DNA of 22,465 nucleotides from Peptococcaceae bacterium BRH_c23 (GTDB lineage: Bacteria > Bacillota_B > Desulfitobacteriia > Desulfitobacteriales > Desulfitobacteriaceae). The stretch covers positions 1 through 22,465 of the forward strand of contig LADV01000166.1 of assembly GCA_000961805.1 (NCBI GenBank). The letters run 5' to 3'. Shown here in pieces: positions 1 to 6,367 of this stretch. The first letter of the stretch is position 1; every line of letters starts with the position of its first letter. The position numbers were made by a program, and so were the translations under genes. Under the pieces are notes generated by a model that saw nothing but the letters and a program-made list of their open reading frames with translations, had not been told where the DNA came from and searched no databases.

Positions 1-854
1 GCATTAATACAGAAGTTGGCGTTGTCATTCCACCATACTTGCGCACAGTCGGTGTAAGTCTTCGGTCCTTTGCACCCCTTTAATATAAGGCAATACTCTT
101 TTTGGATAGGATCGTTCCAATCCGTTAGGTAGTTACCATTTTCAAAGTGACCGCGACGTGGACAATTATCATGTAACAAATTACCATAGAACACTTTAGG
201 GCGTTTTTGCGCATCAAGCTCTGGAACCTGCTGATAAGTTAAGTAATAAAGGATTGTGCCAATTAAGGTTGTGGGTTTGACGGGGCAACAGGGAAGATTT
301 ATAAGTGGTGTGTTAATCCCAGCAGTTTTAAGGATTTCTCCTACCCCGACGGCACCAGTGGCACAAGCCCCAGGAATTCCACCCCCCTCGGAAGCGCAAC
401 TTCCAATGGCGATGATCGCCTGAGCTTTTTTGGCAGCTTCAATAAGGGTTGTTCGGAATGGTTTTCCTCCAACCATACAGTAACGGTCTTCTTTGGCTGG
501 ACAAGAACCTTCTACGACGAGAACAAACTTTTCTTTAAGGGCTTCTTGGTAGGCTTCTTCTGATGTTTGTCCGGATCCGGCCATAATCGTTTCATGATAG
601 CGAATGGAAATCATATCTAGAATAAGTTCGGCAGGTGAAGGGTTTAAAGTGGCAATGGCTGATTCTGTGCACCCGGTACAATCCATACCTTCCAGCCAGA
701 TAACAGGTGGCTTTTTGAGTGCTTGTTCTACGGCATTGGCCGCTTGAGGGACAATAAGCTCGGGTAGGCCGAGTGCTGCTGTTGTTGCTGCAATTAATTT
801 CATAAAATCACGACGAGAAACCCCTTTGGCTTTGAGTAAATCGAAATTACCCAT
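1..854 (-). CDS. [NiFe] hydrogenase small subunit, Tat-exported (3' end outside window)
   Basis: Electron-transfer subunit of a group 1-type periplasm-facing [NiFe] uptake hydrogenase. It carries the FeS relay that takes electrons from the NiFe site of the large subunit. The translated N-terminus has a twin-arginine signal, SRRDFMK at residues 13-19, followed by an Ala/Leu-rich stretch to about residue 41. The proximal-cluster motif EGMDCTGCTES follows (C59, C62). Further on are LPCCPVKP, the family signature HDNCPRRGHF and CKGPKTYTDC. About 284 codons are visible, and the gene continues past position 1. The ATG at 854-852 has GGAGGT at 872-867, 12 bases upstream, which is a slightly long spacing. 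The large subunit would be expected next, outside the window. A sigma54 promoter lies about 300 bases upstream. The family assignment is firm; the exact hydrogenase subgroup is not. Confidence 0.95.
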   Translation of the reverse strand, partial: MGNFDLLKAKGVSRRDFMKLIAATTAALGLPELIVPQAANAVEQALKKPPVIWLEGMDCTGCTESAIATLNPSPAELILDMISIRYHETIMAGSGQTSEEAYQEALKEKFVLVVEGSCPAKEDRYCMVGGKPFRTTLIEAAKKAQAIIAIGSCASEGGGIPGACATGAVGVGEILKTAGINTPLINLPCCPVKPTTLIGTILYYLTYQQVPELDAQKRPKVFYGNLLHDNCPRRGHFENGNYLTDWNDPIQKEYCLILKGCKGPKTYTDCAQVWWNDNANFCIN

Positions 855-910
855 ACTTTGCAGAACACCTCCTAAATTTGTGTTGTCTCATTGTTTGGGG
901 ATGGCAAGTA

Positions 911-930
911 TTAATACCAAAGAGTATTAA
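911..930. repeat. 7-bp inverted repeat upstream of hydrogenase start
   Basis: TTAATAC (911-917) and GTATTAA (924-930) form a perfect dyad with a 6-base spacer. AGTATTAA also occurs as a direct repeat at 907-914 and 923-930. It lies about 55 bases upstream of the hydrogenase ATG, inside the predicted leader. It may be a second operator or an RNA hairpin; no regulator can be named from sequence. Confidence 0.5.
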
Positions 931-985
931 CGCTTAATTATTTCTAGCCTATTTATAAAGGGTTTAGTAAATATGGATAAAAGGA

Positions 986-1087
986 TTAAAGAAAACAATG
1001 GTTACTAATTAAATAAATGGCGATAAGATGGAGAGACAAATAACGATTAAAAAAGATATGTTCACGCTTACATAGGAGAAATTGCAT
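986..1087 (-). CDS. Possible 33-residue leader ORF in hydrogenase 5' leader
   Basis: A short frame begins at an ATG at 1087-1085 with GGAGGT only 4 bases upstream (1097-1092) and ends at 986. It lies inside the leader expected from the sigma54 promoter at 1158-1173, about 130 bases before the hydrogenase start. The peptide starts MQFLLCKREH and has a hydrophobic second half (YLSLHLIAIYLIS), which could be one membrane segment. A longer in-frame reading from 1177 is unlikely because it would begin upstream of the predicted transcription start near 1147. I recognise no family. It may be a small protein, a translated leader or chance. Confidence 0.35.
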   Translation of the reverse strand: MQFLLCKREHIFFNRYLSLHLIAIYLISNHCFL

Positions 1088-1157
1088 TTCCACCTCCATT
1101 ATAAATACTTTAATAGATTTTTGAATATTTTGAAGTTTTCTTAATGAACTTAATACT

Positions 1158-1173
1158 TGCAAATTGCGTGCCA
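1158..1173 (-). promoter_or_regulatory. Sigma54 (-24/-12) promoter for the hydrogenase operon
   Basis: On the minus strand the sequence is TGGCACGCAATTTGCA. This matches the consensus TGGCACG-N4-TTGCW at every defined position, with the required 10 bases between the GG (1172-1171) and GC (1160-1159) pairs. It points at the hydrogenase gene and predicts transcription from about 1147. A sigma54 activator gene begins the same intergenic region, which strengthens the call. Confidence 0.85.
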
Positions 1174-1195
1174 CCATAATAAGACTCTATTATGG
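1174..1195. repeat. 8-bp inverted repeat adjoining the sigma54 promoter
   Basis: CCATAATA (1174-1181) and TATTATGG (1188-1195) are perfect inverted copies separated by 6 bases. The repeat directly abuts the upstream edge of the -24 element. It could be an operator or a small cruciform. It is rather close to the promoter for a classical enhancer site. Confidence 0.6.
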
Positions 1196-1280
1196 CCGTT
1201 TTGTCCAATATTTAGACAATTCAGTATTATTGAGCCTTCGCTATTTCTCGATTAACGCCCTTTTTAAGCTTGTCCTATAC

Positions 1281-1324
1281 TTCAGTGTCTATATTTTGTA
1301 CATGTGCAAGATATAGACACTGAA
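1281..1324. promoter_or_regulatory. 44-base palindrome, candidate enhancer site
   Basis: TTCAGTGTCTATAT (1281-1294) and ATATAGACACTGAA (1311-1324) are perfect inverted copies. The 16 bases between them also pair about the same centre, except for two T:G positions. The centre lies about 155 bases upstream of the predicted sigma54 transcription start, a usual distance for an activator-binding enhancer. It could instead be a hairpin at the 3' end of the activator transcript, or the relic of a small mobile element. Confidence 0.5.
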
Positions 1325-1362
1325 AGAGTATGGGTTTTAATCTAAAAACCCATACTCTTTCA
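1321..1362 (-). terminator. 18-bp perfect hairpin over the 3' end of the activator gene
   Basis: TGAAAGAGTATGGGTTTT (1321-1338) and its exact inverse (1345-1362) flank a 6-base loop. The activator's stop codon (1339-1337) lies at the loop edge, so the last codons form one arm. No T-run follows on the minus strand. Instead the stem shares TGAA (1321-1324) with the adjoining 44-base palindrome, so the two hairpins compete. It may stabilise or terminate the mRNA; the terminator label is tentative. Confidence 0.45.
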
Positions 1363-3541
1363 GTTTCAGGTAGAAAGTTGCCCTAGGTATCCCTAGAGAG
1401 TTGGCCGCGGCCGCGCGGTTATTACCCGTATTGAGCAAGGCTTGGGTTATCATTTTCCTTTCCAGATCCTGCACAGCTGTTTTAAGCGGTTGAATCTCCG
1501 AAGCTTGGTAATTCTCAATATAACCGCCTAAAAACTGCGGTAAATGATACACTTTGATCACATTATCTTCAACTGAATAAAGTAGTCGTTCAATTATATT
1601 TTCTAGTTCACGGACATTTCCCGGCCAATGATATTGCATTAGGCAATCTAAGGCCTCTTCCGAGAAAATCTTAGGGGATATTTTTTTAGTTTGAGTAATT
1701 TTGTGCAAAAAATTGATAGCTAGTGGTGCAATATCCTCCTTGCGTTCCCTTAGTGAGTCAATATAAATATTAATGACATTTAAGCGATAATACAGGTCGG
1801 CTCGAAACTTTCCCTCTTTAACAAGCTGCTGGAGATCTCGGTTAGTAGCAGCCATAACTCGGGCCTCTAATTTTATTGTTCGAGTACCTCCCACTCGCTC
1901 AAACTCTCTCTCTTGCAGAACTCGCAAAAGTTTAGCCTGAAGAGTCAAAGGCATATCTCCCGCTTCATCCAAAAGAATGGTACCACCTTCAGCTATTTCG
2001 AACTTACCACGTTTGCCACCTTTTTTAGCCCCTGTAAAAGCTCCTTCCTCATACCCAAATAGTTCTGATTCCAGAAGGTTTTCCGGCAGAGCTGTACAGT
2101 TTATTCCGATAAAAGGATTATCCCGCCGTTTACTAAGAAAATGGGTAAAATGGGCAAAAACCTCCTTGCCTACGCCACTTTCGCCTAGAATTAAAATGTT
2201 GGCATCATTGCGGCTTGCTTGGACTGCCAAACGTCGTAATTCCGCAGTATTTTGGCTCTCTCCGATCAGAAATTGCTCATTCTCTTTATAGACCTTTTTG
2301 AAATTTAAGCGCTCTTTATAGATTTCAAATTCACCGCGGGATTGCTCCAACAAATGGGGTAAACACATATCTATTTCCGCTAGGCCTTGGTATACTGCTA
2401 CCGCCTTTTCCTGGCAGGTATTATAGCCACAAGAGCCACAGTTAAGTTCATCTTCAGGTGTAAATTTATTGGTAAAGCGTAGAATCTCTTTTATGTTAGT
2501 CGAAGTAGGTTCAGGCAAAGGATTGTACCTGTTTGTAAAACGGCGATGCAAGCTAAAAGGAGGATATGCCCCCAAACTGTCTTTGTCCTTGCTTTTGGCA
2601 TATCTTAAAATACTATGCTTCCGGCTGAATAAGTCCAGAGGACTGTCCATTTCTGGTCCATCGATACATCCTTTGCACAAAAGTATATCGACAAATCGGA
2701 ATTTTACCTTTCCACTATTAAGGTTTTGTAAAAATTGTAGAGAATCCTCTTTCCCGTCTACCACGGCTATTTCTTCTTCTCGATATAGAATCCCCTTAGG
2801 ATCCAGGTTGCGGGCTAGACCACCACTAATCGGAAAAAGTGGAGGCAGAGAACTGACGCCCTCTGGCGCTTTATAGGTCCGATCTTTGTTTTCATGGAAT
2901 CCCCGGGAATCAAACATTTCTTTTAGCTCTTTAAAGGTGAGTACTGCATCGAGAAAACCAGTACCAAAATCAATCATTTCCTGTTTTTTGGCAATACAGG
3001 GACCAATAAAAACTACTTTAGACTGGGGATACTTCCAGGATGCATATTTAGCTGCCGCTAAAACAGCCGAATCAACTGGTGCCAGATAAGGCAAGAGGGA
3101 TGGGAATTGCCGTTCGATCATTCCAACAATAGCAGGACAAAATGAACTAATGGCCATTTCAGGATTCGTAGCCAAAAATTCCTGATAAGCGGGTACCGCT
3201 AATTCAATACCGAGAGTAACTTCTAATACATCTGTAAAACCTAACTCATTAAGTGATTCAAAAAACTCTTTAGGTTCCAAATAGTGAAAGCTAGCCGGGA
3301 AAGAAGGTGCCAGTAAAGCCACAACCTTTTCGCGACCCAAGAATTTTTCTGTCTCATCGACATAACTGACAATTTGCTTAGCATTTTGGGGACATACCCT
3401 AACGCAATTGCCACAACTGATACATCGTTCTTCTACGACTCGTGATTGACCCAATTCTACCTTGATAGCCTTTACTGGACAATTTCGCACACAGGAATAG
3501 CAGGCTTTGCATTTATCATCTATAGTACTAACGATTGACAT
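1337..3541 (-). CDS. Sigma54 activator with ferredoxin and [FeFe]-hydrogenase-like sensor domains
   Basis: A 734-residue enhancer-binding protein. Domains in order: a 2[4Fe-4S] ferredoxin (C11/14/17/21 and C40/43/46/50); a region like the C-terminal domain of iron-only hydrogenases, about 70-330, with reduced cluster motifs FCP (C135), GPC (C182) and LLCKGC (C289, C292); a Cys-rich FeS domain (C368, C371, C376, C393); a sigma54-type AAA+ domain with Walker A GESGVGKE (453-460), GAFTGA (500-505) and Walker B LLDEAGD (523-529); and a Fis-type helix-turn-helix near 700-734. GAFTGA is the loop that contacts sigma54, so it should be an active activator. The hydrogenase-like part keeps single cysteines but CxxC instead of CxxxC in the third motif, which suits a sensor better than an enzyme. 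Start ATG follows AGGAGGG. Inferred role: sense hydrogen or redox state and activate the promoter at 1158-1173. Confidence 0.9.
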   Translation of the reverse strand: MSIVSTIDDKCKACYSCVRNCPVKAIKVELGQSRVVEERCISCGNCVRVCPQNAKQIVSYVDETEKFLGREKVVALLAPSFPASFHYLEPKEFFESLNELGFTDVLEVTLGIELAVPAYQEFLATNPEMAISSFCPAIVGMIERQFPSLLPYLAPVDSAVLAAAKYASWKYPQSKVVFIGPCIAKKQEMIDFGTGFLDAVLTFKELKEMFDSRGFHENKDRTYKAPEGVSSLPPLFPISGGLARNLDPKGILYREEEIAVVDGKEDSLQFLQNLNSGKVKFRFVDILLCKGCIDGPEMDSPLDLFSRKHSILRYAKSKDKDSLGAYPPFSLHRRFTNRYNPLPEPTSTNIKEILRFTNKFTPEDELNCGSCGYNTCQEKAVAVYQGLAEIDMCLPHLLEQSRGEFEIYKERLNFKKVYKENEQFLIGESQNTAELRRLAVQASRNDANILILGESGVGKEVFAHFTHFLSKRRDNPFIGINCTALPENLLESELFGYEEGAFTGAKKGGKRGKFEIAEGGTILLDEAGDMPLTLQAKLLRVLQEREFERVGGTRTIKLEARVMAATNRDLQQLVKEGKFRADLYYRLNVINIYIDSLRERKEDIAPLAINFLHKITQTKKISPKIFSEEALDCLMQYHWPGNVRELENIIERLLYSVEDNVIKVYHLPQFLGGYIENYQASEIQPLKTAVQDLERKMITQALLNTGNNRAAAANSLGIPRATFYLKLKEYGFLD

Positions 3542-3570
3542 GATAATACCCTCCTAAGGGGTCTTTATCT

Positions 3571-3636
3571 AGTGAACTCGTTCAGCTAAAGTTGAACATC
3601 GAGTCACTCCTCCTTGGAGAAGAGGGAGTCTCACGA
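3571..3636. repeat. Dispersed hairpin repeat, copy 1
   Basis: The segment starts AGTGAACTCGTTCAGCTAAA and ends GGGAGTCTCACGA. It contains two dyads: GTTCAGCT/AGTTGAAC (3580-3597) and an imperfect ACTCC/GGGAGT hairpin (3605-3628). The same start and end recur inverted at 11700-11810, where an extra hairpin lies between them. It falls in the leader of the activator gene. Paired subterminal hairpins recall IS200/IS605-type ends, but no transposase gene is present, so the origin is a guess. Confidence 0.7.
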
Positions 3637-3670
3637 GATAAATGTCTAATAATTGTACACTTTTCCTTAG

Positions 3671-3698
3671 TTTATAGGGAATATTCTAACTTTGTCAA
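3671..3698 (-). promoter_or_regulatory. SigmaA-type promoter of the activator gene
   Basis: On the minus strand TTGACA (3698-3693) and TATAAA (3676-3671) are 16 bases apart. They point at the activator gene and leave a leader of about 120 bases, which contains the dispersed hairpin repeat at 3571-3636. The match is good but the spacer is one base short of ideal. Confidence 0.5.
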
Positions 3699-3749
3699 GG
3701 TCCAAAATATTCTGATATTATTTGACGAAAATTATGTAGTATTATTCCC

Positions 3750-3779
3750 TTGAAGGAAATACAGTGAGGCGTGTACAAT
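3750..3779 (+). promoter_or_regulatory. Possible weak promoter for the hyp operon
   Basis: TTGAAG (3750-3755) and TACAAT (3774-3779) lie 18 bases apart, about 60 bases before hypF. Both boxes are imperfect. I saw no sigma54-type element upstream of hypF, so the maturases need not share control with the structural genes. Confidence 0.3.
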
Positions 3780-3838
3780 AGAGAGGATTATAGGGAAACG
3801 TAATACAAGGAAAAGTATTGAAAGCTGGTCGTTAAGAT

Positions 3839-6136
3839 ATGACTTTACAGGCAAAGGCTATTTACATCAATGGAATTGTACAAGGGGTAGGGTTTCGGCC
3901 GTTTGTTTTTAAACTCGCCCAAGAAATGAGTATCAAAGGGTGGGTGAATAACTCAAGCCGCGGTGTTACTATCCATGCCGAAGGGGATAATCTCGAATTA
4001 TTTTATTATCGTCTGCTTAAGGAAGCCCCTCCTTTGGCGCAAATTGTAAGTGTACGAACCCTTGAGATAGAGCTTAATAAGTATAGAATGTTTGAAATTG
4101 TTGAAAGTCAAGCAGAAGAAAAGGCGGATGTCTTAATTTCGCCTGACGTTGCAACCTGCGGAGATTGTTTACAAGATATGGCGGACCCGATGAACATACG
4201 TTACCAATTTCCTTTTACGAATTGCACCAATTGTGGTCCGCGCTATACAATTATCCGTGATGTTCCGTATGATCGAGCACAAACGACTATGTCTGATTTC
4301 CCAATGTGTCAAGCTTGTGCCGTCGAATATCAAAATCCTTGGGATCGGCGTTTTCATGCTCAACCCGTGGCCTGTGAAAATTGTGGACCCAAGGTTCAAC
4401 TCTGTGATGCTCTTGGTCTCCTGCTCCCAGGTCTAGGGATAGATCAGCTTGCTCAAGGTGGGATTCTTGCCGTAAAAGGGCTAGGGGGTTTTCATCTCGT
4501 TTGTGATGCGCGCAATGCGCAAGCTGTACGCCGCTTGCGCGAACGAAAAGAGCGGGGGGCCAAGCCTTTCGCTTTAATGGCACGGTCAGTAGAAAAAGCT
4601 CGCGATGAGGTGGTCATTGGCTCTAAGGAAGAGAGGTTGTTACGAAGTCCTGCTGCCCCTATTGTTATTTTGGAAAGGCAGTTTAAGCTTGCAAATTCTT
4701 TACCGGAGGATATCGCGCCAGGTATCCACTCCCTAGGAATTATGCTTCCTTATACACCGTTACACCAGCTTTTATTTACAGGACCGTATGATTTTTTAGT
4801 CATGACGAGTGCTAATCTCAGTGGTCGTCCACTTATTTACAAGAATGATGAAGCTTTAGAAGAACTAAAGGGAATTGCCGACTTTTTCCTGTTCCATGAC
4901 CGAGATATTTATCACCCCTGTGACGACTCTGTTGTTCAAGTTATTGGGGACGAGACGGTTTTTTTTCGGCGAGCTCGAGGCTATGTTCCGTTGCCGATTC
5001 TAATGTCGTCGACTCAGATCACTACCCCACTTCTCGGTGTAGGGGGAGAACTAAAAAATACATTTTGCCTCGCCTCTGGGCAGAGGGCTTTTGTAAGTCA
5101 ATACCTTGGAGATATGGAAGGGTATGAAAATCTCCAGCGCTTTCACCAGGAACTAGCCTCCTTTCAACGTGTCGTCAATATTAAGCCGAGTGGGATTGCC
5201 TATGATAAACATCCAAACTACCAACTGACGAGATTTGCCCTGGAACAGACTTGGCCTAAACATGCAGTACAACATCATCATGCCCATTTAGTTAGTGTGT
5301 TGGGGGAATGGGACAGAACCGAACCGACACTGGGGGTTATCTGTGATGGAACTGGTTTCGGAGAGGATCAATGTATCTGGGGATTTGAATTTCTGTATGG
5401 CAACGCCTCTGGTTATGAACGTAAGGCACATCTTGAGTACTTGGGGCTTCCCGGGGGAGATGCGGGTGCCAAACAGCCTTTGCGAATTGCTTATGCTTAT
5501 CTCAAAACTCTTTTTTCGAGTGAAGCGTGGGAAGAGACTGAGCCCCTTTGGTCAACTCTTTCCGGCCTTGAACGTCAGATCTTAGATCGTCAACTGGAAA
5601 CTGGTGTTCAAATCTTCCAAACCTCGAGTGCAGGTAGGCTCTTTGACGCGGTGAGCGCCTTACTGGGTGTGTGTACAAAGGTAACCTATGAAGGACAAGC
5701 CGCAATCGAACTAGAAAGCGTTGGGACAAGATTCTTGCAGCAACAGCGACCTGAAGACGTAGAACGTAAGCTGAAAAACCCAGAATCACTCTATTCTTAT
5801 GAAGTAAGAGAGGAGAACGGGGTGCTTATCCTTGGGGTCAGACCACTCTTCCGAGAACTAGTTAGAGACGTTCGCCAGGGCGTGAGTCGAGGAGAAATAG
5901 CCTATCGTTTTCATCAAACTATGGCTCAGGCTATTGTAGATCTAGCACTGCAATTAGGGGTTAGTGATGGTCCTTTGGTTTTGTGTGGAGGGGTATTTCA
6001 GAATAAACTTTTGAGTGAAGCAGTCCTTCGGAACTGTCAAACCCAAGGAATTAAAGTCTTGCGTTCTCGAAGCCTCCCTCCAGGGGATGGAGGCCTAGCC
6101 TTCGGACAAGTATTAATTGCGAATGAGGTGTTATAA
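3839..6136 (+). CDS. hypF: HypF carbamoyltransferase
   Basis: HypF uses carbamoyl phosphate and ATP to carbamoylate the C-terminal Cys of HypE, the first step in making the CN ligands of the NiFe site. At 765 residues it is full length. Domains: acylphosphatase (GIVQGVGFRP, 12-21); paired zinc fingers (C107/C110, C129/C132, C157/C160, C179/C182); a YrdC-like domain from about 200; and a Kae1-like domain with HHHAH at about 479-483. An in-frame TAA lies two codons before the ATG, so no longer start is possible. The ribosome site is weak. First gene of hypFCDE, with hypC following without a gap. Confidence 0.97.
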   Translation: MTLQAKAIYINGIVQGVGFRPFVFKLAQEMSIKGWVNNSSRGVTIHAEGDNLELFYYRLLKEAPPLAQIVSVRTLEIELNKYRMFEIVESQAEEKADVLISPDVATCGDCLQDMADPMNIRYQFPFTNCTNCGPRYTIIRDVPYDRAQTTMSDFPMCQACAVEYQNPWDRRFHAQPVACENCGPKVQLCDALGLLLPGLGIDQLAQGGILAVKGLGGFHLVCDARNAQAVRRLRERKERGAKPFALMARSVEKARDEVVIGSKEERLLRSPAAPIVILERQFKLANSLPEDIAPGIHSLGIMLPYTPLHQLLFTGPYDFLVMTSANLSGRPLIYKNDEALEELKGIADFFLFHDRDIYHPCDDSVVQVIGDETVFFRRARGYVPLPILMSSTQITTPLLGVGGELKNTFCLASGQRAFVSQYLGDMEGYENLQRFHQELASFQRVVNIKPSGIAYDKHPNYQLTRFALEQTWPKHAVQHHHAHLVSVLGEWDRTEPTLGVICDGTGFGEDQCIWGFEFLYGNASGYERKAHLEYLGLPGGDAGAKQPLRIAYAYLKTLFSSEAWEETEPLWSTLSGLERQILDRQLETGVQIFQTSSAGRLFDAVSALLGVCTKVTYEGQAAIELESVGTRFLQQQRPEDVERKLKNPESLYSYEVREENGVLILGVRPLFRELVRDVRQGVSRGEIAYRFHQTMAQAIVDLALQLGVSDGPLVLCGGVFQNKLLSEAVLRNCQTQGIKVLRSRSLPPGDGGLAFGQVLIANEVL

Positions 6137-6367
6137 ATGTGTTTAGCCATTCCTGCTAAGATTGTTACCATCGAAAGATCAATGGCCAAAGTGGATATGA
6201 TGGGCAATGAACGTCTAGTGAGTATCGATTTGGTCCCAGAGGTTAAACTTGGCGAATACGTTTTAGTTCATGCTGGATTTGCCATTGGAATTATTGATGA
6301 TGAGAGCGCCAAAGAAACGGAAAAACTATTATTGGAGGTAGCTGAAGCCTATGCAGAAGGAGAGTAA
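6137..6367 (+). CDS. hypC: HypC maturation chaperone
   Basis: Small chaperone (76 residues) that, with HypD, carries the Fe(CN)2CO unit to the hydrogenase large subunit. It has the family N-terminus MCLAIP with the essential Cys2 and the conserved His45 in VLVHAGFAIG. The ATG abuts the hypF stop codon, with GAGGTG in the end of hypF as ribosome site. Its 3' end overlaps hypD by 17 bases, which implies coupled translation of the two partners. Confidence 0.97.
   Translation: MCLAIPAKIVTIERSMAKVDMMGNERLVSIDLVPEVKLGEYVLVHAGFAIGIIDDESAKETEKLLLEVAEAYAEGE

Larger units (their letters stand above)
855..1336. promoter_or_regulatory. 482-base regulatory intergenic region of hydrogenase operon
   Basis: AT-rich region between the hydrogenase small-subunit gene and its probable activator gene, both on the minus strand. 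It holds, reading toward the hydrogenase, a 44-base palindrome (1281-1324), an imperfect 19-base palindrome with arms TTGTC and GACAA (1201-1219), an 8-bp inverted repeat (1174-1195), a sigma54 promoter (1158-1173), a short leader frame (1087-986) and a 7-bp inverted repeat (911-930). The motif TGTCyTATA or a close variant recurs at 1202, 1271 and 1286, and inverted at 1310-1319. Such repeated half-sites are what one expects of activator enhancer sites; that role is inferred. Confidence 0.6.

Noticed and set aside
904..918. Second sigma54-like site (TTGGTATTAATACTTGC) close to the hydrogenase gene
   Set aside because: The GG and GC pairs are 11 bases apart instead of 10, and the -24 box is poor.
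986..1177. 63-residue minus-strand frame starting at 1177
   Set aside because: Its first codons lie upstream of the predicted sigma54 transcription start and overlap the promoter itself. Only the part from 1087, with its own ribosome site, is kept as a possibility.
4287..4583. Minus-strand frame inside hypF
   Set aside because: Lies wholly in hypF, shows no recognisable motif and has no ribosome site; a shadow of the real coding frame.
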